Origin: Neisseria subflava
Lineage (GTDB): Bacteria > Pseudomonadota > Gammaproteobacteria > Burkholderiales > Neisseriaceae
Assembly: GCF_005221305.1 (NCBI RefSeq)
Contig: NZ_CP039887.1
Location: 1,054,001 to 1,118,000 of the forward strand
Direction of reading: 5' to 3'
DNA length: 64,000 nt
Shown here: in pieces, positions 57,049-64,000 of the stretch
Numbering within the stretch: position 1 is the first letter of the stretch
Layout of the letters: each line of letters begins with the position of its first letter
The notes under the pieces: generated by a model
Database searches by the model: none
What the model was told of the DNA's origin: nothing
What the model saw: the letters and a program-made list of their open reading frames with translations, nothing else
Position numbers and translations under genes: made by a program

Positions 57049-57714
57049 TTATTTGACATTCTCTAAAATTGACCAGATTTTGGACGGCCTGTTTTTAATC
57101 TGTTTGGCGTAATGCTCGATTTTCTCACTGTTGTCCTTGGTATAAATGCCGCGACACAATATATCCAGCGCATCTTTGTTCAAGTCGCCATAACGGTTGT
57201 TGGTATATACCGACAGGATGCAGGCTTTCAGGGGATGGAAGGGAACGCCGTATTTCTGCGCATTATCCCGATTTCCAAACAGCCATGCGGCATCCACTAA
57301 AGCTGCATAGTTGCTCAAAGCTGCCGCTTTAAATAATTTTTCTTTGATCAGCGGATAATTTTTCTGCTTCTGATTTTCCAGTTTGAACACTTCATTCATC
57401 AATTTTTGTGAACCGTTAGGTGCAAGTTCGTCTTCTAAAGCTGTTTTATCATATTCGGCTTCAATATCATCAAGTAAGTCTTGCGCCGCTCCCTCGCCGT
57501 TTTCTGCGGCTTTTTTCAGCCAATAGTAAAACTCGCTTTCTTTAAGGTTTACAGGGTCTGTTGTCATTTCCAACTGCATGGCCAGCAGATATTGCGCTTC
57601 AGCATCGCCGGCTTTTGCTTTGCGCCGCAGGTTTTCTTCTCCGCCGGTGCCTAATGCAAATGCCGTACCGGTAATAAGTACAGCCAGCCCACACCAGACA
57701 TATTTTTTCAACAT
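57049..57714 (-). CDS. Sel1-repeat-like secreted protein
   Basis: The 221-residue protein has a signal peptide (residues about 1-21, ending T-A-F-A-L) and one to two Sel1-like helical repeats, with A-K-A-G-D-A-E-A-Q-Y-L-L-A near 35 and L-K-K-A-A-E-N-G-E-G-A-A-Q near 65. The rest looks helical. Sel1 repeats mediate protein contacts, and the partner is unknown. It lies between rsmA and the lone ABC ATPase, two bases before the latter. Confidence 0.7.
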   Translation of the reverse strand: MLKKYVWCGLAVLITGTAFALGTGGEENLRRKAKAGDAEAQYLLAMQLEMTTDPVNLKESEFYYWLKKAAENGEGAAQDLLDDIEAEYDKTALEDELAPNGSQKLMNEVFKLENQKQKNYPLIKEKLFKAAALSNYAALVDAAWLFGNRDNAQKYGVPFHPLKACILSVYTNNRYGDLNKDALDILCRGIYTKDNSEKIEHYAKQIKNRPSKIWSILENVK

Positions 57715-57729
57715 TAAGTTCCCAACCTT

Positions 57730-58509
57730 TCAGACGACTTTTTGAACCAGATAATTGCTCAATTCCACATATTTCTCAGCGGCGATGTGTTCTGCCCTGT
57801 CCTGCGGATTGATGCCGACTGCCTGCAAATCATCATCGCCGGCAAGTTCCTTCAAATTATTGCGTATGGTTTTGCGGCGTTGATGGAAAGCCAGTTTCAC
57901 CAGTTTGGCAAAATGTTCAAAATTTTCTGCTTTACCGATACGGTGTTTCACCGGAATCATGCGCACCACGGCCGAATCCACTTTCGGCGCAGGATCAAAG
58001 GACTCGGGTGGTACTTCAATCAACATTTCCATATCGAAGAAATATTGCAGCATTACGCCCAGACGGCCATAGTCGTTGGTTTTCGGCTGCGCCACCATGC
58101 GTTTGACCACTTCTTTTTGCAGCATAAAGTGCATATCGATCACATCGTCTGCCACTTCGCTCAATCGGAACAAAAGCGGCGTAGAAATATTGTACGGCAG
58201 GTTGCCGACAATTTTTTTCTTGCCTTCAATGCTGTTGAAATCAAACTGTAATACATCGCCTTCGTGTATCACCAATTTATCTGCAAACGGCAAGGTTTTC
58301 AGACGGCGTACGATGTCTCGGTCGATTTCGCAAACATGCAGGCAGTTGAGTTTTTTCGCCAAAGGCTCGGTAATAGCTGCCAAGCCCGGGCCGATTTCAA
58401 TCACGATATCATCGGGCTGCGGTCTGACCGCGTTGACAATATCGCTAATAATCCGCGTATCCTGCAAAAAATTCTGCCCGAAGCGTTTCCGGGCCTTATG
58501 TTCTTTCAT
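57730..58509 (-). CDS. rsmA: 16S rRNA dimethyladenosine transferase
   Basis: RsmA/KsgA (259 residues) dimethylates two adjacent adenines near the 3' end of 16S rRNA in ribosome assembly. It begins M-K-E-H-K-A-R-K-R-F-G-Q-N-F-L, has the SAM loop V-I-E-I-G-P-G-L-A near residue 36 and the catalytic N-L-P-Y-N-I near 107. ATG 58509 is the family start; the longer frame needs a TTG four codons upstream. Single-copy housekeeping gene. Confidence 0.96.
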   Translation of the reverse strand: MKEHKARKRFGQNFLQDTRIISDIVNAVRPQPDDIVIEIGPGLAAITEPLAKKLNCLHVCEIDRDIVRRLKTLPFADKLVIHEGDVLQFDFNSIEGKKKIVGNLPYNISTPLLFRLSEVADDVIDMHFMLQKEVVKRMVAQPKTNDYGRLGVMLQYFFDMEMLIEVPPESFDPAPKVDSAVVRMIPVKHRIGKAENFEHFAKLVKLAFHQRRKTIRNNLKELAGDDDLQAVGINPQDRAEHIAAEKYVELSNYLVQKVV

Positions 58510-58597
58510 ATCTTTCTTCAAGCAAGCTGTTTAAGGCAGTATTGTAACTGAAACAGGCGTTTTTGTCGGCACGCTTTCAGACGGCATTTGCCTAATT

Positions 58598-59197
58598 TTA
58601 AGCAAACGGCGGCGCTTCCAAACCCAAAGATTTCAGTAGTTGCGCAGTCTCATAAACCGGCAAACCCATCACGCCGGTAAAACTACCCTGCAAATGCTCG
58701 ACAAATACGCCACCCAAGCCCTGAATCCCATACGCACCGGCTTTGTCCATCGGCTCACCGCTGGCAACATAGGCTGCAATCTCCTCAGCCGTCAACGTTT
58801 TAAAGCGCACTTCACTCACCTGCACCACATCATGGCGCACGCCTTGCCAATAAACGCATACAGCCGTCAGCACTTGATGTGTCCGTCCGGATAGGCGTTC
58901 CAGCATATCGACCGCATCCGCCTCGGATTCCGGTTTACCCAAAATAGCCGCACCATCCGCCACCGTCGTATCCGCCGTCAATACAGCAAACTCAGGCTCT
59001 TGTTCATGAGCAGCAAACCATTGCGCCACCGCCGCCTGATTTTTCTCGCAGGCCATACGGCGCACATACTCTACTGCAGCTTCGCCTTCTTTAGGGGTTT
59101 CATCAATATCCGCAGGAAGGCGGCGTACTGTGAAACCCAAATTTTCCAAAATCTCGCGACGGCGCGGACTGCCCGAAGCCAGATAAATTGCGTTCAT
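58598..59197 (-). CDS. Maf-family nucleotide pyrophosphatase
   Basis: The 199-residue protein opens Y-L-A-S-G-S-P-R-R-R-E-I-L, the Maf signature loop. T-A-D-T-T-V-A follows near residue 73, with K-P-E-S near 88 and D-K-A-G-A-Y-G-I-Q-G near 155. Maf enzymes hydrolyse non-canonical or canonical NTPs (dTTP/UTP or m7GTP types), and which type applies is not decidable by eye. It starts 14 bases after the carbonic-anhydrase-like gene's stop, in the same orientation. Confidence 0.93.
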   Translation of the reverse strand: MNAIYLASGSPRRREILENLGFTVRRLPADIDETPKEGEAAVEYVRRMACEKNQAAVAQWFAAHEQEPEFAVLTADTTVADGAAILGKPESEADAVDMLERLSGRTHQVLTAVCVYWQGVRHDVVQVSEVRFKTLTAEEIAAYVASGEPMDKAGAYGIQGLGGVFVEHLQGSFTGVMGLPVYETAQLLKSLGLEAPPFA

Positions 59198-59211
59198 TGT
59201 ATTGATTTTCC

Positions 59212-59751
59212 TTATTTTGAAATTTTATGCTGGCCGGACAGGCGGACATAATGCGCAGAGGAATACGTCAAAAATTCCTTTTCCTCATCCGTCAGCGGAC
59301 GCACTTGTTTCACAGGAGAGCCAACGTATAAAAAACCGCTTTCCAAACGTTTGCGCGGCGGCACCAAACTGCCTGCGCCTATCATCACATCATCTTCGAC
59401 AACCGTATCATCCAAAATAATCGAGCCCATGCCCACCAACACACGATTCCCAATTCGGCAGCCATGCAGCATGACCTTATGCCCAATCGTCACATCATCG
59501 CCGATAATCAAAGGCGAACCGTCAGGCTTCGCCGCATTCTTATGCGACACATGCAAAACGCTGCCGTCCTGCACATTACTGCGCTTGCCGATAGAAATGC
59601 TGTTCACATCGCCGCGCAATACGGCATAAGGCCATATCGATACATCTTCCGCCAGCGACACTTCACCAATCACTACCGAAGTCTCATCTACAAAACAAGA
59701 CTCATCAACCGACGGCACATAATCCAAAAACGCACGAATAGGGTTTGCCAT
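59212..59751 (-). CDS. Gamma-carbonic-anhydrase-like hexapeptide-repeat protein
   Basis: The 179-residue protein is a left-handed beta-helix of hexapeptide repeats. It keeps the three metal-ligand histidines of the gamma class: one in H-V-S-H-K near residue 78, then G-H-K-V-M-L-H-G-C near 99-106. Relatives (YrdA/PaaY) range from carbonic anhydrases to thioesterase-like proteins, so activity is not assured. ATG 59751 (M-A-N-P-I-R-A-F) is preferred; the open frame extends 30 codons through a DUS. Confidence 0.88.
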   Translation of the reverse strand: MANPIRAFLDYVPSVDESCFVDETSVVIGEVSLAEDVSIWPYAVLRGDVNSISIGKRSNVQDGSVLHVSHKNAAKPDGSPLIIGDDVTIGHKVMLHGCRIGNRVLVGMGSIILDDTVVEDDVMIGAGSLVPPRKRLESGFLYVGSPVKQVRPLTDEEKEFLTYSSAHYVRLSGQHKISK

Positions 59752-59854
59752 TTCCAATATCCTTTTCTCAAAACCAAAACTGATCGGGCCGTCTGAAAAC
59801 ACGGCGTAAAACGATTTTATACTACAACAATACGAAATCAAGCTAGAAAATCAT

Positions 59855-59891
59855 CAAAAGGCCGTCTGAAACAGTTTTCAGACGGCCTTTC
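59855..59891. terminator. DUS inverted-pair hairpin
   Basis: AAAAGGCCGTCTGAAAC with its complement and T-rich end, in the divergent region between the carbonic-anhydrase-like gene and the EamA transporter gene. As no gene ends here in this window, it may insulate the two promoters or mark a lost gene. Confidence 0.65.
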
Positions 59892-59988
59892 ATCATAAAC
59901 CCTTTATCTTGGCTTACCATTATTTATCATTAGCGCCCCAGCTATATTTTATGGAATAATCGTCTTCATTTCATTCTTGGAGAAGCCG

Positions 59989-60867
59989 ATGGAGACACGT
60001 TCGGGAAATTATGCAGCGCCCCTGCTAGTCGTCGGCTGCGTCGTCTTCGGCTTGGGCAGTTTGATCGTCAAATTTGTCGATGTCGGCTCTTACGCCATCG
60101 CATTCTGGCGCTTGCTGATCGCCGCCCCTATATTCTTCCTGTTCGGGCGTTTTTTCAGACAAAAAATGCCCACGAAAAGAAAAATGGTCGGCTACGCAAT
60201 CTTATCCGGCGTTTTCCTCGCGTTCGACCTCGCCCTTTGGCACGAAAGCATTCACGCCGTAGGCCCCGGCATTTCCACCTTGCTCAACAGCCTGCAGATT
60301 TTCTTTTTAGCCGCCATCGGCTTCTTCTTTTATTCAGAACGTTTAAGCACCCTGCAAATTTTAAGTTTGATATTGGCCACCATAGGCGTAGCCTTAATCG
60401 GCAGCCCAGAATTCGGTCATAACGACAATGCCGCATGGGGATTTGTCAGCGGCGTAGTATCCGGTGCCATGCTGGCCCTGTCCATGGTTTTCGTACGCAA
60501 AACCCATGAGCAGGAAAAAGTCGGTTTGTTTCCGCTGATGATGATTTTAAGCTTCGGCGGCGCAATGGCACTGGTCATCCCATCGCTACTATTCGATGCC
60601 GCCCATCTCTACCCCAAAACTCTAAACGATGTAATTCTAGTTTCCATCTACGGCATCGTCATGCAATGCTTCGCTTGGGCATTGATTGCTTACGCCATCC
60701 CGCTTTTATCCTTATCACTGACCGGCCTGCTACTGCTCTCCGAACCAGTCGCCGCCATGTTGATCGATTATTTCTGGCTGGATAAACCGATTAATACCGT
60801 CCAATGGAGCGGCGCCACTTTGACTTTATTGGCGATTTATTTAGGTTCGTTAAAAGACAAAAAATAG
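59989..60867 (+). CDS. EamA/DMT family transporter
   Basis: This 292-residue inner-membrane protein has ten hydrophobic segments in two EamA (DUF6) halves; W-R-L-L-I-A near residue 37 and the W-H-E-S-I block near 86 are typical. DMT carriers export metabolites such as amino acids. The ATG at 59989 is used because GGAG lies seven bases upstream; a TTG at 59977 would extend it by four codons. The DUS terminator at 60872-60908 follows. Confidence 0.9.
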   Translation: METRSGNYAAPLLVVGCVVFGLGSLIVKFVDVGSYAIAFWRLLIAAPIFFLFGRFFRQKMPTKRKMVGYAILSGVFLAFDLALWHESIHAVGPGISTLLNSLQIFFLAAIGFFFYSERLSTLQILSLILATIGVALIGSPEFGHNDNAAWGFVSGVVSGAMLALSMVFVRKTHEQEKVGLFPLMMILSFGGAMALVIPSLLFDAAHLYPKTLNDVILVSIYGIVMQCFAWALIAYAIPLLSLSLTGLLLLSEPVAAMLIDYFWLDKPINTVQWSGATLTLLAIYLGSLKDKK

Positions 60868-60871
60868 ATAC

Positions 60872-60908
60872 AAAAAGGCCGTCTGAAAAATTTCAGACGG
60901 CCTTTTTT
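60872..60908. terminator. DUS inverted-pair terminator
   Basis: AAAAAGGCCGTCTGAAA and its complement with six or more Ts. It is the last DUS in the window and marks the left edge of the AT-rich Slam region. Confidence 0.85.
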
Positions 60909-60983
60909 ATATAATGAAATACTTAGACTCAAACCAAATTTAACAGAATTAGTTTAAGTTATATGAATCCATTAAATTATTTT

Positions 60984-62447
60984 TTAAAATGTTTTCTCAA
61001 AATCTATGAATACACGATTTTTAGAATAACTATTAAGCTCACCAATATTACTGTTATTTTTTGTATATCGCCAATTTAACCTTGGAGTAACACCTAGCAC
61101 GCTTAATTTATTGTGCCAAATACTTAAATTAGTAATAGTTACATTATCTTTGCGATGACGATCAGTAAAAATATAATGCTTTCCATCGAAACGTTCGTGA
61201 TAGTGATTGATTATAAGTCTGCTATTCAGGTTTTTGCCCCAAGTCTGTCCCCAACCAACATATCCCCCTATACGTTTAGAGCTACTACCAGCATAATGTT
61301 TTACTTTATCACGAGCATAGTTTAAACCACCTAAAAAGTAAGTATCATTGTTTAAAAGGTAAGTAGCACCTACTCCAACTTGATAATCTTTCCCCTGTCG
61401 TTCAGTATATGCATAATCTTTTTTTGCTATTGTACTGTTAGCGGACAAACGTAAATTTGGCGTTATCCAATTTGAAATGCCTAAATCTACACCTGCACGT
61501 GTGTAATAAGGATGATTTCCATAACGACGTTTTTCTAAAAATGGTATAACATAGCCATCTGTTTTAAAACTTTTATTTTTATAACCCAGGCTTATTCTTG
61601 CTACTTGATCATCATAAGCATGATTATCCCAATAAGTCACACCATCTATATCACCCGACATAGCTAAGTAGTGATTATCTTTAATATTATCATCACGATT
61701 AATAGATAACGAATAATTAAACCCATGTCCTTTTTGTGGCAAATAATCAGGATTCTTTTCAAATGCTAAATTACCAAATTGAGGAAGATGAATTTCGCGT
61801 TCCGTTGAAACATTATTAATATTGCTGTCTTGGATATAACTTAGACTACCTGAAATTTGCCATTTCTTTTTCTTCATAGCATCTTCATAAAGTGCGATAG
61901 TCGGAAGTACATCTTCAGGAAGCCCTTGCTCCTTGGCTGTATTGAATTCATGTTTCGCATTGCGAGTCTGTTTATCCTCATAAAGCATAGCAGCTAAATC
62001 TAAACGGACAGTAACAAGATAAGAATTCTGAGCGAGAATAGAACGATAAAGTTTAATAGCTTTTTTATATTTCCCTTCAGAGCGCCAAATTGCACCTTGC
62101 GCATAGGCCAATAAAATAGGATCGTGCCCGCTCCATTTTCGATATATCGGCAAGAGCTGTGCTGCCGATATATAATTTCGCATTTGTAAAGCCTGATTTA
62201 ACAATGGCTCTGTCAATTCTGGTTGCTTGGCTAAATCATCTAATGTCAACGTTTGACTAGACTCTTCTAGAGAAGTACCGTCATTGTCTGAAAATAATTT
62301 ATCTTGCTCTGATACTTTAGGAATAGCCATCTCCTGAATTCTTTCTACCTGTCGATCAGCTACAGTTTCAGGATTCGTCATAATTTCAGCAGACACCATT
62401 GAAGGAACTAGCGTTCCCAGCATAAAAATGAATGAATAAGACTTCAT
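60984..62447 (-). CDS. Slam-family surface lipoprotein translocon
   Basis: The 487-residue protein has a signal peptide (to about residue 20, ending M-V-S-A-E), a TPR-like helical N-terminal domain (about 70-190) and a C-terminal beta-barrel (about 195-487) that ends in Phe. This is the Slam (formerly DUF560) layout. Slams move specific lipoproteins such as TbpB, fHbp or HpuA to the outer face of the outer membrane. The adjacent upstream lipoprotein is the likely client. AT-rich composition and codon use differ from the flanking chromosome and there is no DUS, suggesting acquisition. Between client and Slam lies a strong terminator. Confidence 0.9.
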   Translation of the reverse strand: MKSYSFIFMLGTLVPSMVSAEIMTNPETVADRQVERIQEMAIPKVSEQDKLFSDNDGTSLEESSQTLTLDDLAKQPELTEPLLNQALQMRNYISAAQLLPIYRKWSGHDPILLAYAQGAIWRSEGKYKKAIKLYRSILAQNSYLVTVRLDLAAMLYEDKQTRNAKHEFNTAKEQGLPEDVLPTIALYEDAMKKKKWQISGSLSYIQDSNINNVSTEREIHLPQFGNLAFEKNPDYLPQKGHGFNYSLSINRDDNIKDNHYLAMSGDIDGVTYWDNHAYDDQVARISLGYKNKSFKTDGYVIPFLEKRRYGNHPYYTRAGVDLGISNWITPNLRLSANSTIAKKDYAYTERQGKDYQVGVGATYLLNNDTYFLGGLNYARDKVKHYAGSSSKRIGGYVGWGQTWGKNLNSRLIINHYHERFDGKHYIFTDRHRKDNVTITNLSIWHNKLSVLGVTPRLNWRYTKNNSNIGELNSYSKNRVFIDFEKTF

Positions 62448-62520
62448 AAATCTATTTCTTAAAATTTAAGTAACAATAGTTAAATTAAAATTTTATCTAT
62501 TGGTATTTTTCATATTAAAA

Positions 62521-62564
62521 ACAATAAGCAGCAGATGCCAAGCTCCTGCTGCTTATTGTTTAAT
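62521..62564 (-). terminator. Intrinsic terminator between lipoprotein and Slam genes
   Basis: ACAATAAGCAGCAG (62521-62534) and its exact complement (62546-62559) form a perfect 14-bp stem with an 11-base loop. On the minus strand it ends in TTGTTTTTAATA. It falls 12 bases after the lipoprotein stop, so Slam expression would need read-through or its own promoter in the 70-base gap. Confidence 0.9.
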
Positions 62565-62571
62565 CAGCGTT

Positions 62572-64000
62572 TTAACGCTTGCCAACAAAACCAATATTAT
62601 TTTCACCATGGCTGGTCGTAATTTTTAACACACCACCCACTTCTTCTGCATTTGGGCCAGCAAAACGTATGTCACCTTTACCATAAATCACTTCATTTTC
62701 ACCTGGATTTTTTCCTTTCATCCAAACAGTGATATCTCCAGAAAGTGGTGAGCCCCCCACTAGAGAGACTTTTTGACCTGCAGTTGCAGAAGGCATTCCA
62801 CTCTCTGTTTTTACATTACCACTAGCGAAATATACATCACGTTTATCATCTAAGCGACGATTGGTAATCGCTCCATTAAAGGTAACATTATTACTTAAAA
62901 CAGTATTGTAAGCCATGTTTGGCTCATGAAACTGTGCAGTCATATTCATCACGCCGTCTTGTTTACCATCTCTGCTAGAATAGGCAACACCTGTATATTT
63001 GGCAGATAATCCTTTTTTAGTCTTCATATCATAGACATTGGCAACCATACCATTCTCAGTAATAACTCGGTTAAAAATGCCGATGTTAAATGGAGTATTA
63101 ACCCCATAAGTACCATCGCCATTTTTATAACGCCATGCAGTTAATGAAAGATATTGTTGGTTAAAACCATTGGCTTGTCCAACATCATAAGTATAAATTG
63201 CACGAACTTCATTTACCTTTCCATAGTGCAATGCACTAAACATTTCAGCAATTACACGTTTATTTTGAAATGCGCCTAATGCCTTATTATTATCAATACC
63301 GGTATGAATTGAATATAATGACACTTCGGTCATTTGCCCTTTATCAGCTACAATCTTCAACCTACCATCTTTTTGTGTTACAAGAAAATAGCTACCAGCA
63401 GGGTAAGTATATTGTTTATCCGCAACCCAACCCAAAGCTTTAAGCGCATCTGCGCGCTCTGGATTTACTTTTGCTGCTTCCGAGCTAACTTTAAATGTAG
63501 TAGTTTTATCCAAAGTAAAGCGATATGCATATTCACCATTTTGATTAACATATAATTCGTCATCCGGATTATTATCAAAATAATTATTCAAAGAATGTGC
63601 ATATTGATAACCTTTACTAGGTTTGGTAGATATGTTCCATATCGGATTCCCCTTATCATCTAACTTATATTCTACATCAGCTAATACACGGCGCCCTTTA
63701 TCTAAAGAAGTTTTATTATCTGCATTAGTTCCAAAATTATTAAACCATTGTGTATAACGACTGCCCCCTACACTATCCAACTCAAATTTACTGGCCGCTT
63801 GGTCTAAGATATTAACGCTACTACCCTGTTTAATTAAAATACCGTTTGCATTACGCTTATCTACACCAATTAAATTTTTTGAATTTAATGGTGTATCAAT
63901 TTCATCATAACCATACTCTCTCTTAATATATCCATCGATTTTATTTATTTTATAGCGTGTTGCCACTCCTCCCAATATAACCGTTTGAGGGCGTAAAAGT
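62572..64000 (-). CDS. Slam-dependent surface lipoprotein, 5' end outside the window
   Basis: At least 476 codons are present and the frame is still open at the window edge; the TTG at 63975 is probably not the true start. The C-terminal part is the eight-stranded barrel shared by Slam clients, with the hallmark F-A-G-P-N-A-E-E-V-G-G-V-L (about 35 residues before the end) and a final G-F-V-G-K-R. TbpB, HpuA and the haemophilin-like proteins share this ending. The upstream part is a handle-type beta-rich domain with no known ligand motif visible. The direction and neighbouring Slam gene make it the presumed cargo. Ligand unknown. Confidence 0.85.
   Translation of the reverse strand, partial: LLRPQTVILGGVATRYKINKIDGYIKREYGYDEIDTPLNSKNLIGVDKRNANGILIKQGSSVNILDQAASKFELDSVGGSRYTQWFNNFGTNADNKTSLDKGRRVLADVEYKLDDKGNPIWNISTKPSKGYQYAHSLNNYFDNNPDDELYVNQNGEYAYRFTLDKTTTFKVSSEAAKVNPERADALKALGWVADKQYTYPAGSYFLVTQKDGRLKIVADKGQMTEVSLYSIHTGIDNNKALGAFQNKRVIAEMFSALHYGKVNEVRAIYTYDVGQANGFNQQYLSLTAWRYKNGDGTYGVNTPFNIGIFNRVITENGMVANVYDMKTKKGLSAKYTGVAYSSRDGKQDGVMNMTAQFHEPNMAYNTVLSNNVTFNGAITNRRLDDKRDVYFASGNVKTESGMPSATAGQKVSLVGGSPLSGDITVWMKGKNPGENEVIYGKGDIRFAGPNAEEVGGVLKITTSHGENNIGFVGKR

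Overview
The window is from a Neisseria species, most likely a commensal of the N. subflava/flavescens/mucosa type. The DNA uptake sequence (DUS) core GCCGTCTGAA / TTCAGACGGC occurs throughout, very often as an inverted pair acting as a terminator. It is nearly always preceded by AG (AGGCCGTCTGAA), the dialect of many commensals, rather than the AT form typical of meningococci and gonococci. The tmRNA tag (ANDETYALAA), the earP-efp pair, the patA-patB-ape1 cluster and a Slam/lipoprotein locus fit the genus. The species call is inference.

Layout. 1-14.3 kb: an AEC transporter, a trimeric autotransporter adhesin, an OlsB-like/PlsC-like acyltransferase pair, gloA, an unrecognised protein, a low-molecular-weight phosphatase, metW/metX, nadE, earP-efp, a lone MlaC-like protein, a tautomerase and alaA. 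14.4-25 kb: tmRNA with promoter and terminator, an EEP hydrolase, a TonB-C-like gene broken by an early stop, an HAD phosphatase overlapping hda, dedA, the peptidoglycan O-acetylation cluster patA-patB-ape1, lemA, a membrane metallophosphoesterase and a Dyp peroxidase.

25-32 kb is a decayed prophage. It keeps an intact S24-type repressor and a divergent Cro-like gene with shared operator sequences, a replication-type gene with internal repeats, a nearly complete terminase large subunit and a truncated portal. It also has two plus-strand phage genes carrying in-frame stops, and a two-gene cassette (broken HipA-like kinase plus intact DUF3037 protein) bracketed by a 29-bp direct repeat whose core is a perfect palindrome. 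The segment ends in a frameshifted fragment of a large haemagglutinin-type exoprotein.

33-60.9 kb is mostly housekeeping: recB, dinB, a sulfate-binding lipoprotein, a DUF4198 protein, a DUF5672 protein, mutS, panB-panC, two identical tRNA-Thr(TGT) genes, a spermidine-synthase-like protein, a hydrolase, a NUDIX enzyme, a NERD protein, folB/plsY, greB, the folC-dedD-cvpA-purF operon order known from E. coli, a lone glutamine-type ABC ATPase, rsmA, a Maf protein, a gamma-carbonic-anhydrase-like protein and an EamA transporter. 61-64 kb is AT-rich and DUS-free, with a Slam outer-membrane translocon and its presumed surface lipoprotein substrate, which runs off the window end.

All starts, motifs and repeats were read by eye. 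Family names rest on recognition of conserved motifs, not on database searches.
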